A DNA stretch of 5,456 bases, from the NCBI GenBank assembly GCA_011052255.1, contig DRJJ01000186.1, positions 1 to 5,456 on the forward strand, given 5' to 3'. Position 1 is the first letter of the stretch. Each line of letters begins with the position of its first letter. The notes beneath the pieces were generated by a model, which saw only the letters and a list, made by a program, of their open reading frames with translations, ran no database searches and was not told where the DNA came from. Shown one piece after another: positions 1-5,315 of this stretch. The translations under genes were made by a program, and so were the position numbers. Source of the DNA: Gammaproteobacteria bacterium. GTDB lineage: Bacteria; Pseudomonadota; Gammaproteobacteria; DRJJ01.

Positions 1-245
1 CAGAAACCGTTGAACGTAATGATTTATGGCATGCGCTGACACCACAGATATTTCGTCTGGATGAACTGCAGCGGGCGCTGTCAACGGCACTGGCTGAGGG
101 TCAGCAAGTGACCGACGAGGCCTCGGCGATGGAACATGCCGGCTATCAGCCACTACTGGTTGAAGGGCATCATGACAATATTAAAATCACTCATCCTGAT
201 GATCTGGCACTGGCTGAATACTATCTCGACAATCAGGGCAAATAG
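1..245 (+). CDS. ispD: 2-C-methyl-D-erythritol 4-phosphate cytidylyltransferase, C-terminal part
   Basis: This is the 3' end of ispD; the 5' part lies outside the window. The readable frame begins at base 3 and gives 80 residues before the TAG at 243-245. IspD transfers CMP from CTP to methylerythritol phosphate, the third step of the MEP isoprenoid pathway in the cytoplasm. The visible tail carries the family signatures LWHALTPQIFRLDEL near its start, VTDEASAMEHAGY in the middle, and LVEGHHDNIKITHPDDLALAEYYL spread over the end, which match E. coli IspD (LWHALTPQ, TDEASALEY, LVEGRADNIKVT, PEDLALAEFYL) almost block for block. The Thr-Asp of VTDEAS and the Lys of NIKIT correspond to substrate-binding positions of the family. 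It ends 9 bases before ispF, so the two are almost certainly co-transcribed. Identification is firm; nothing can be said about the missing N-terminal nucleotide-binding half. Confidence 0.96.
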   Translation, partial: ETVERNDLWHALTPQIFRLDELQRALSTALAEGQQVTDEASAMEHAGYQPLLVEGHHDNIKITHPDDLALAEYYLDNQGK

Positions 246-254
246 AGACCAACT

Positions 255-743
255 ATGAGAATCGGACACGGTTATGATGTACATGCCTTTGATCTGGAAA
301 CAGCTGGCTCAGATGGACTGGTCCTGGGTGGCGTCAAGATAGCTCACCCGCACAGTTTGAAGGCGCATTCAGACGGTGACGTGGTGATCCATGCACTGGT
401 TGATGCGTTACTGGGTGCAGCAGGCCTGGGTGACATCGGCCAACTGTTTCCGGATAACGATCCCGCCTATCGGAACATGGATAGCAGGTTCTTCCTGCAA
501 GAAACCGTGCAACGGCTTCAGGGCAAGTTCATGCAAGCGCATAATATCGATATCACGATTATCGCTGAGACGCCTCGTATGGCTGAACACATTGATGCCA
601 TGCGCCAGGTACTGGCCACTGACCTGGGCATAGACAGTAGCCAGGTCAACGTCAAAGCGACCACTACAGAAAAACTGGGCTGCATCGGCCGTGGTGAAGG
701 CATTGCCGTGCATGCAGTGGTATTGCTGGATGAAAATGGCTGA
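255..743 (+). CDS. ispF: 2-C-methyl-D-erythritol 2,4-cyclodiphosphate synthase
   Basis: 162-residue IspF, which cyclises CDP-methylerythritol phosphate to methylerythritol cyclodiphosphate with release of CMP in the MEP pathway. The N-terminus MRIGHGYDVHAF carries the metal ligands Asp8 and His10. The third expected ligand is His46, in SDGDVVIHALVDALLG (residues 39-54). LGDIGQLFPDND follows at 58-69, and the C-terminal family block VKATTTEKLG with GRGEGIA is at 133-151. The family is normally about 159 residues. The extra length comes from roughly four residues in the loop just after the first metal motif (DLETAGSDG, 13-21). The ATG is fixed by the conserved N-terminus; upstream AGAG at 245-248 is a weak ribosome site. 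It is sandwiched between ispD (9-base gap) and truD (8-base overlap), the arrangement also seen in Pseudomonas and E. coli. IspF family proteins form trimers; all active-site blocks are intact, so a functional enzyme is expected. Confidence 0.98.
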   Translation: MRIGHGYDVHAFDLETAGSDGLVLGGVKIAHPHSLKAHSDGDVVIHALVDALLGAAGLGDIGQLFPDNDPAYRNMDSRFFLQETVQRLQGKFMQAHNIDITIIAETPRMAEHIDAMRQVLATDLGIDSSQVNVKATTTEKLGCIGRGEGIAVHAVVLLDENG

Positions 744-1821
744 CAGGGAACGACCGGGTACGAATGGTTCTGATGCGATAGCAAACCTGTTTTCTGACCC
801 CTACCGGTATCAGCATGCGTGGGCCTTTGGTGGCCCGGTTATTCAGGCCCGGTTTCGACAGCAGCCACAAGATTTTCAGGTACGCGAGGAACTCTCTTTC
901 TCATTAACCGGTGAGGGTGAGCACGCCTGCGTGTTAATACAAAAGACCGCTGCGAATACGGAATGGGTGGCACGACAACTGGCACAGTTCGCGGGTGTAT
1001 CGGCGCGCCATGTCAGCTATGCCGGGCTGAAAGATCGGCATGCCGTCACCGAGCAATGGTTCAGTATCCATCTCCCCAAACGTCAGGCGCCAGTCTGGGA
1101 AGATTTTGCAGTTGAAGGTTGCCAGATACTGGAAACCACCTGGAACAACAAAAAGCTGCGCCGTGGTGCATTACGCTGTAATCACTTTCGCATCGTGCTA
1201 CGAGATTGCGAGGGCGAGATGGATCAGGTAGCCGGGCGACTGGATGCAATACGTGCATCAGGCTTCCCCAATTACTTTGCTGAACAGCGTTTTGGTCATC
1301 ACGGCAATAATCTGGCAGAAGCCGACAAATTGTTTGCATCCGGCAAACGTTTGCGTCCATCCCACAAACGAGGGCTATGGTTGTCAGCGGCACGCAGCTG
1401 GTTGTTTAACCGGGTACTTGATAAACGCATACAGCTGAATAACTGGCAGCTGGTCATGAGCGGTGATGTGGCGGTGCTGCAAGGGACGCACAGCATGTTT
1501 GTTGCTGCAGATGAGCCTGATTTGCAAAGTCGTTCAGAGCGGTTAGATATCCATCCCAGTGCACCGTTATGGGGTGCTGGCGAAAACCGGGCGCTAGGTG
1601 TTCCGGCACAAATCGAGCAACAGGTGCTGGAACCGTTTCAGGACTGGTGTAACGGGCTGGAGGCTTATAAAACCCGTATGGACAGGCGTGCACTGCGTTG
1701 TGTGGCGCAGGATCTGGAGCTTGAGGCCGCCGATGACTCAACACTGGTTTTGCATTTTTCACTTCCGCCCGGTAGTTATGCGACGGCACTATTGCGTGAA
1801 ATTACTTTTCTTGGTACCTGA
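736..1821 (+). CDS. truD: tRNA pseudouridine(13) synthase
   Basis: 361-residue TruD, which isomerises U13 to pseudouridine in tRNA-Glu-type substrates without a cofactor. The catalytic Asp is Asp100 in SYAGLKDRHAVTEQW (94-108), equivalent to E. coli Asp80. Asn149 and Phe151 in the CNHF segment correspond to E. coli Asn129 and Phe131. The TRUD-specific blocks NYFAEQRFG (179-187) and WLSAARSWLFN (215-225) follow, and the C-terminus has LPPGSYATALLRE (343-355), also conserved. The frame is open from a further upstream ATG at 691, but that would overlap ispF by over 50 bases. The ATG at 736 leaves only an 8-base overlap with the ispF stop and fits the family length (E. coli 349), so it was chosen. 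The first 20 or so residues are poorly conserved, so the exact start is less certain than the rest. Translational coupling to ispF is likely. The stop lies 34 bases from the stop of the convergent Smr gene, with no clear terminator between. Confidence 0.96.
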   Translation: MADRERPGTNGSDAIANLFSDPYRYQHAWAFGGPVIQARFRQQPQDFQVREELSFSLTGEGEHACVLIQKTAANTEWVARQLAQFAGVSARHVSYAGLKDRHAVTEQWFSIHLPKRQAPVWEDFAVEGCQILETTWNNKKLRRGALRCNHFRIVLRDCEGEMDQVAGRLDAIRASGFPNYFAEQRFGHHGNNLAEADKLFASGKRLRPSHKRGLWLSAARSWLFNRVLDKRIQLNNWQLVMSGDVAVLQGTHSMFVAADEPDLQSRSERLDIHPSAPLWGAGENRALGVPAQIEQQVLEPFQDWCNGLEAYKTRMDRRALRCVAQDLELEAADDSTLVLHFSLPPGSYATALLREITFLGT

Positions 1822-1855
1822 GGTATGTAGCGCAATGACAGCAACTGCAAATGAA

Positions 1856-2398
1856 TCAGGATTTCTTCAACAACACATAAACCGCCCCGGTACCGCCATC
1901 GGCAGGTGTTGCCGAGCAAAAGGCCAGTACCTCATGCCGTTGCGGCAGCCATTTATTCACGCTGTTCTTGAGCACCGGCCCCCGGTGTGCGGAACCCAGC
2001 CCCTTGCCATGAATAATGCGTACCGCGCGGCTGTTGTGCTGCTGGCATTCACTCAAAAACTGAGCAAGCGCCTCGCGTGCCTGATTGACGGTCAAACCAT
2101 GCAAATCCAGCTCGGCATCAATACGGTAACGCCCCTGGCGTAGTTTCTTCATCACCTTGTGCTGAATACCAGCGCGTTTGAATAACAGGTATTCGCCATG
2201 CTCAACATCCTGTGCCTCGATGTCGTCTGACATCATGTCGGTAATGACCTGTTGCTCATCGGCCAGTGTCTGACGTGCGACAGGCCACGGTTTTTTTACC
2301 GAGTGAGTGACCCGGTCATGTTTCAGTCGCTGCACGTCTTGCATCTGCTGCCGGAACAGCGTCTGGTCTTCGTCATCCTTAGGCGGGGGCTTGCTCAT
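1856..2398 (-). CDS. Smr-domain protein (SmrA-like putative nuclease)
   Basis: About 180 residues, reading right to left. The N-terminal third (DEDQTLFRQQMQDVQRLKHD) resembles the start of E. coli SmrA/YdaL, as does GIQHKVMKKLRQGRY in the middle. The C-terminal half is an Smr domain: ELDLHGLTV with DLHG at residues 98-101, the IIHGKG loop at 128-133, and GGTGAVYVLL at 168-177. Smr domains occur at the C-terminus of MutS2 and as free proteins. Characterised members cut nucleic acid; E. coli SmrB cuts mRNA at collided ribosomes, and the DxH motif is important for that. Both DLH and HGKG are present here, so nuclease activity is plausible, but the substrate cannot be read from sequence. Two in-frame ATGs compete, at 2407 and 2398; neither has a clear ribosome site. 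The second gives the more family-like MSKPPPKDDED start. The gene is antisense to its neighbours: convergent with truD, divergent from surE. Confidence 0.9.
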   Translation of the reverse strand: MSKPPPKDDEDQTLFRQQMQDVQRLKHDRVTHSVKKPWPVARQTLADEQQVITDMMSDDIEAQDVEHGEYLLFKRAGIQHKVMKKLRQGRYRIDAELDLHGLTVNQAREALAQFLSECQQHNSRAVRIIHGKGLGSAHRGPVLKNSVNKWLPQRHEVLAFCSATPADGGTGAVYVLLKKS

Positions 2399-2431
2399 GC
2401 AGGCCATACTATCAATGTTTGGCCTGCTTTT
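2399..2431. promoter_or_regulatory. Inverted repeat with T run at the smr start
   Basis: A perfect 8-base inverted repeat, GCAGGCCA (2399-2406) and TGGCCTGC (2420-2427), has a 13-base loop and is followed on the plus strand by TTTT (2428-2431). Read on the plus strand it looks like a short intrinsic terminator. Read on the minus strand it lies in the smr leader, and its last arm ends directly against the ATG at 2398 while covering the alternative ATG at 2407. In smr mRNA it could therefore mask the start region. It could equally be a protein-binding dyad. The symmetry is seen directly; every function is inference. Confidence 0.5.
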
Positions 2432-2432
2432 C

Positions 2433-2442
2433 CTGCCGGCAG
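2433..2442. repeat. 10-base perfect palindrome in the divergent gap
   Basis: CTGCCGGCAG is its own reverse complement. It sits between two larger inverted repeats in the smr/surE divergent region. It has no spacer, so it is more likely to be a DNA-binding site or chance than an RNA hairpin. In GC-rich DNA a 10-base palindrome can arise by chance. Confidence 0.4.
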
Positions 2443-2444
2443 AG

Positions 2445-2464
2445 AAAACGCGACCGGCGTCGCG
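2445..2464 (-). terminator. Possible hairpin plus T run upstream of smr (terminator- or attenuator-like)
   Basis: CGCGAC (2449-2454) and GTCGCG (2459-2464) form a perfect six-base GC-rich stem around a four-base loop. On the minus strand the stem is followed at once by TTTT, the complement of the As at 2445-2448, which is the shape of a short intrinsic terminator. No minus-strand gene lies upstream for it to end. If smr is transcribed from a promoter beyond 2464, this element sits in its leader and could attenuate it. It could instead be a binding site in the surE control region. The stem is short, so confidence is modest. Confidence 0.35.
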
Positions 2465-2472
2465 GTAACGTG

Positions 2473-2505
2473 TAGAATCCAGATTATTCCTGCTTTCTTT
2501 AGAAT
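2473..2505 (+). promoter_or_regulatory. Candidate -10 elements for the surE operon
   Basis: TAGAAT occurs twice, at 2473-2478 and 2500-2505; each matches the TATAAT consensus at five of six positions. Neither has a convincing TTGACA-like -35 at 16-18 bases. The upstream copy would start RNA around 2485 and give a leader of about 30 bases. The downstream copy would start RNA around 2512, only a few bases before the surE ATG at 2515. A promoter is expected here because smr points the other way and cannot supply surE transcription. Confidence 0.4.
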
Positions 2506-2514
2506 CTTGTATCT

Positions 2515-3261
2515 ATGCGAATATTAATAAGTAACGATGACGGCTTTCTGGCCCCGGGTATCCAGGCGCTGTCCGATGCGCTGTCACAGATAGCTGAAAT
2601 CACCGTGGTCGCACCGGAGCGCGACCGTAGCGGAGCCAGTAATTCACTGACACTGGACAGCCCGATACGCGCGCGTAAGGCCGACAATGGCTACATTCGG
2701 GTTGATGGTACGCCAACCGATTGCGTCCATCTGGCTATTACCGGACTGCTGGAGCACGAGCCGGACATGGTGGTTTCCGGTATTAATGCCGGCGCCAATC
2801 TGGGTGATGACGTGCTTTACTCCGGCACGGTTGCCGCTGCGATGGAAGGGCGTTTTCTGGGATTGCCCGCCATCGCCGTGTCACTGGTCAGCCAGGGCGA
2901 GGCCTTGCACTATGATACGGCGGCCCGGGTCACGGTCGAGCTGGTACTGCGTTTACGCAACCATGCCTTGCCAGCGGATACGATCCTGAACGTTAATGTA
3001 CCGGATTTACCTTACGAGCAACTGACAGGTCATATTTCTACTCGACTTGGGCACAGACATAAATCCGAACCCGTGATAGCCAGTGAAGACCCGCGCGGCC
3101 GGCCTATTTACTGGGTAGGTCCTGCCGGGGCCGAGCAGGATGCCGGGCCAGGAACCGATTTCCACACCGTACGTAGTGGTGCCGTATCGATTACGCCTAT
3201 CAGCGTAGACCTGACCCACTACGAATCCATTGATACCGTAGCACGCTGGCTGGAGGCATAG
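2515..3261 (+). CDS. surE: 5'/3'-nucleotidase SurE
   Basis: 248-residue SurE, a metal-dependent phosphatase that removes phosphate from nucleoside monophosphates; it is named for its role in stationary-phase survival in E. coli. The first block is MRILISNDDGFLAPGI, with metal ligands Asp8 and Asp9. Ser39 lies in ERDRSGASNSLTL (35-47). DGTPTDCV is at 64-71 and VVSGINAGANLGDDVLYSGTV runs over 86-106 with Asn91 as the fourth expected ligand. DAGPGTDF and the VDLTHYE segment near the C-terminus also match. Length agrees with E. coli SurE (253). The start is fixed by the conserved N-terminus, yet the bases just before the ATG (CTTGTATCT) show no Shine-Dalgarno sequence. It is the first gene of the surE-pcm-yqaA-nlpD group and lies 7 bases before pcm. 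In many relatives surE directly follows or overlaps truD; here the antisense smr gene separates them, so surE should have its own promoter. Confidence 0.97.
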   Translation: MRILISNDDGFLAPGIQALSDALSQIAEITVVAPERDRSGASNSLTLDSPIRARKADNGYIRVDGTPTDCVHLAITGLLEHEPDMVVSGINAGANLGDDVLYSGTVAAAMEGRFLGLPAIAVSLVSQGEALHYDTAARVTVELVLRLRNHALPADTILNVNVPDLPYEQLTGHISTRLGHRHKSEPVIASEDPRGRPIYWVGPAGAEQDAGPGTDFHTVRSGAVSITPISVDLTHYESIDTVARWLEA

Positions 3262-3268
3262 CGGGTCT

Positions 3269-3931
3269 ATGAAAGAGAACCAGATTCGCGGTATTGGTAT
3301 GACCTCCGAACGTACACGCGGACGCTTGATACAGCGACTGCGTGATATGGGCATAAAGAATGAACAGGTGCTGGCGACGATATTGAACACCCCCAGACAC
3401 CTGTTTGTTGATGAGGCGCTGGCCAGCCGTGCCTATGAAGACACCGCCTTGCCGATCGGGCAGGGACAGACCATCTCCCAGCCCTACATAGTTGCGCGTA
3501 TGACGGAGTTGTTACTACAGGGTGAGCATTTACAGCATGTACTGGAGGTTGGCACAGGTTGTGGCTATCAAACCACGATACTCTCCCATCTGGTTGACAA
3601 GGTTTATACGGTAGAACGGCTCGAGCAACTCCTGCAACAGGCCGGCAGACGCTTTCATCAACTGCGTTTGCGCAATATCCGCACGCAACACAGTGATGGT
3701 GGCTGGGGCTGGGAGGCGCATGCTCCCTATGATGGCATTATCGTCACCGCCGCCCCGACAGATATTCCTGAGCCTTTGTTACAGCAACTCGCACCCGGAG
3801 CGCGGCTGGTTATCCCGGTGGGTGCAGATCGGCAGCAAAGTCTGGCTGTTATTACCCGAACGCCTGAAGGTTTCGAGCAGGTTAATCACGAAGCAGTCAC
3901 TTTTGTACCCCTGGTTAGAGGCCGAGCCTGA
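3269..3931 (+). CDS. pcm: Protein-L-isoaspartate O-methyltransferase
   Basis: 220-residue PIMT, which uses S-adenosylmethionine to methylate isoaspartyl residues formed by protein ageing, starting their repair to aspartate. The substrate-side block LPIGQGQTISQPYIVARMTELL spans residues 61-82, with Ser70 at the position of the conserved active-site serine. The SAM-binding motif I is LEVGTGCGYQT (92-102). YDGIIVTAAP is at 154-163, and the family C-terminal motif FVPLVRG is near the end. The first ATG (3269) was chosen. A later ATG at 3299 would give a 210-residue protein like those of E. coli and Pseudomonas, but the RGIGMTSERTR segment resembles longer versions in Xanthomonas-type relatives, and the earlier ATG has GCGGG at a suitable distance. 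It follows surE by 7 bases and its TGA overlaps the ATG of the next gene (TGATG), so coupling in both directions is likely. Pairing of surE and pcm is a known stress-survival arrangement. Confidence 0.97.
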   Translation: MKENQIRGIGMTSERTRGRLIQRLRDMGIKNEQVLATILNTPRHLFVDEALASRAYEDTALPIGQGQTISQPYIVARMTELLLQGEHLQHVLEVGTGCGYQTTILSHLVDKVYTVERLEQLLQQAGRRFHQLRLRNIRTQHSDGGWGWEAHAPYDGIIVTAAPTDIPEPLLQQLAPGARLVIPVGADRQQSLAVITRTPEGFEQVNHEAVTFVPLVRGRA

Positions 3932-4512
3932 TGTCCTTGTTTGCAGGCCTTTATGATCGTACCCTGAAATGGTCTCAACATCGTCGAGCACCAGGCATAC
4001 TGGCGGGCCTGAGTTTTGCCGAGAGCTCTTTTTTCCCGATACCGCCGGACGTGATGCTGATCCCGATGTCACTGACACAACCAAAGCGGGCATGGTATTT
4101 TGCCAGTCTTACCACGATAGCATCGGTACTGGGTGGCATACTGGGTTACCTGATAGGCATGTTTGCGTTTGATCTGATTCAGCCTGCGCTCGAGCAGATA
4201 GGTTATATGAACAAGATACAGGTGGTGCAGACATGGTTTGAAGAATGGGGCTTCTGGACGGTTTTTATTGCCGGCTTTACACCCATACCGTATAAACTTT
4301 TTACCATTACAGCAGGTTTTAGCGCGATGGCAATCGTACCGTTCGCGATTGCATCTTTTATTGGTCGTGGGGCACGTTTTTTTCTGGTAGCCGGGTTGAT
4401 GGTCTGGGGTGGCGAACGCATGGAACATATGATTCGTCGATACGTTGACAGAATAAGCTGGGTTATCATCCTTTTAGTAGCAGTGTATTTTATCCTGCGT
4501 AAGGTTCTATGA
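3931..4512 (+). CDS. YqaA-like DedA/VTT-domain inner-membrane protein
   Basis: 193-residue hydrophobic protein of the YqaA branch of the DedA (SNARE-associated, VTT) family. The signature FAESSFFPIPPDVMLIP is at residues 29-45, with Glu31 and the Pro-rich re-entrant-like stretch. GFTPIPYKLFTITAG (115-129) and FIGRGARFF (143-151) follow, the latter carrying the Arg residues typical of the family. Hydrophobic segments lie at about 22-46, 54-81, 108-129, 133-159 and 174-190. DedA-family proteins are linked to lipid movement or membrane-potential maintenance; the role of the YqaA group is not well defined, so no substrate is assigned. Its ATG overlaps the pcm stop (TGATG) and its stop overlaps the nlpD start (ATGA), placing it firmly in the operon. 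E. coli lacks a gene here, but some other gammaproteobacteria are known to have this arrangement. Its position next to nlpD suggests, without proving, a cell-envelope function. Confidence 0.9.
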   Translation: MSLFAGLYDRTLKWSQHRRAPGILAGLSFAESSFFPIPPDVMLIPMSLTQPKRAWYFASLTTIASVLGGILGYLIGMFAFDLIQPALEQIGYMNKIQVVQTWFEEWGFWTVFIAGFTPIPYKLFTITAGFSAMAIVPFAIASFIGRGARFFLVAGLMVWGGERMEHMIRRYVDRISWVIILLVAVYFILRKVL

Positions 4513-5315
4513 TAAAACGCCTGTTAGCGTCTATTCTGCTTGCCCTGTTGCTGGCGGCCTGTAGTGGTCAGCATCAAAAACTACCTGTCATTGAACGCAG
4601 TCACCAGAAATCGCATGCAGATCACAAGTGGTATAAAGTCCGCAAGGGCGATACGCTTTACTCCATTGCCTGGACGCATAGCCTGCATTACAGAACCCTG
4701 GCTTACTGGAACTCTATTCGCCCGCCTTACAGGCTGCAGCCAGGGCAGATACTAAGACTGAAGCCTCGTCCTGAAGCCAGAAAAACCACGGCAGCCAAAG
4801 CAAAGCAAAAAACGACCGCCAGCAAGCGCAAGTCGAGTGCTAAACCACAGGCCAGGTCGTCGACTGCAAAAAAGAAGCATTATAAAAAGCAGACAACAAA
4901 AAAGACCACGCGCCAGAAAAGCAGCAAATCAACTACTGCGGGTAAGCCCAGGTGGGGCTGGCCGGCGCAGGGGAAAATCAGTTATCGTTTCAGCAGCAAG
5001 GCTGGTGGTAAAAAAGGTATCGGTATTGCCGGACGAAAGGGCCAGGCAGTACGCGCGGCAGCGGCAGGCAAGGTGGTTTATAGCGGAGAAGGGTTGCTGC
5101 GATACGGTAAAATGATTATCGTCAAGCATAACAGTCGCTACCTCAGTGCCTATGCACATAACCACAAGTTACTGGTTAAGGAAGGCGCATGGGTCAAGGC
5201 CGGGCAGAAAATTGCACAAATGGGCAGCAGCGGGAGAAACAATACGCTGGTGCATTTTGAAATTCGACGAGACGGAAAACCCGTTAACCCTATAAGGTAT
5301 CTGCCAAAAAAATGA
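4509..5315 (+). CDS. nlpD: NlpD-like lipoprotein, LysM plus degenerate M23 (LytM) domain
   Basis: 268-residue envelope protein. The N-terminus is a lipoprotein signal: MIKR, a hydrophobic core, and lipobox LAAC with the modified Cys18. Ser19 follows, so outer-membrane sorting is expected. A LysM peptidoglycan-binding domain covers about 40-87 (WYKVRKGDTLYSIA ... LQPGQILRL). A Lys/Ser/Thr-rich linker spans about 88-148. An M23/LytM domain covers about 149-266, ending in HFEIRRDGKPVNPIRYLP as in E. coli NlpD. In active M23 peptidases the first metal motif is HxGID; here it reads KKGIG (168-172), losing both the His and the Asp. His217 and His249 remain. Like E. coli NlpD it should be enzymatically inactive and act by activating a septal amidase of the AmiC type during daughter-cell separation. 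Its start overlaps the previous stop by ATGA. In relatives rpoS follows, and in E. coli the main rpoS promoter lies inside nlpD. Confidence 0.94.
   Translation: MIKRLLASILLALLLAACSGQHQKLPVIERSHQKSHADHKWYKVRKGDTLYSIAWTHSLHYRTLAYWNSIRPPYRLQPGQILRLKPRPEARKTTAAKAKQKTTASKRKSSAKPQARSSTAKKKHYKKQTTKKTTRQKSSKSTTAGKPRWGWPAQGKISYRFSSKAGGKKGIGIAGRKGQAVRAAAAGKVVYSGEGLLRYGKMIIVKHNSRYLSAYAHNHKLLVKEGAWVKAGQKIAQMGSSGRNNTLVHFEIRRDGKPVNPIRYLPKK
4629..4637 (+). promoter_or_regulatory. Candidate extended -10 promoter inside nlpD
   Basis: TGGTATAAA is an extended -10 element: TG, one base, then TATAAA with five of six matches to consensus. It lies in the LysM-coding part of nlpD. No good -35 is visible 17 bases upstream, which extended -10 promoters can tolerate. 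A promoter inside nlpD would be expected if rpoS follows, as in E. coli. However, the same bases encode the conserved Trp-Tyr-Lys of the LysM start, so the match may be a coding coincidence. Confidence 0.25.

Noticed and set aside
691..735. Upstream ATG at 691 extending TruD by 15 residues
   Set aside because: It would overlap ispF by over 50 bases, and the added residues do not match the TruD family. The ATG at 736 gives a normal short overlap.
1809..1855. Possible terminator between truD and smr
   Set aside because: Only a four-base stem (TACC, loop TGA, GGTA) is present at the truD stop, with no T run after it, which is too weak to call.
1598..2143. Long plus-strand open frame spanning the truD end and the smr gene
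   Set aside because: It overlaps two strongly supported genes in other frames and its translation shows no family motif; it is a shadow of their coding bias.
2252..2527. Plus-strand open frame of 91 codons running up to surE
   Set aside because: Its first part is antisense to smr and its last part is the divergent intergenic region; no motif or ribosome site supports it.
3779..4093. Minus-strand open frame of 104 codons under pcm and the membrane gene
   Set aside because: Both genes on the other strand are well supported, and the translation is unremarkable.
4880..4886. TATAAA in the nlpD linker as a promoter
   Set aside because: It has no TG extension and no recognisable -35; it arises from Tyr-Lys codons in a Lys-rich, A-rich stretch.
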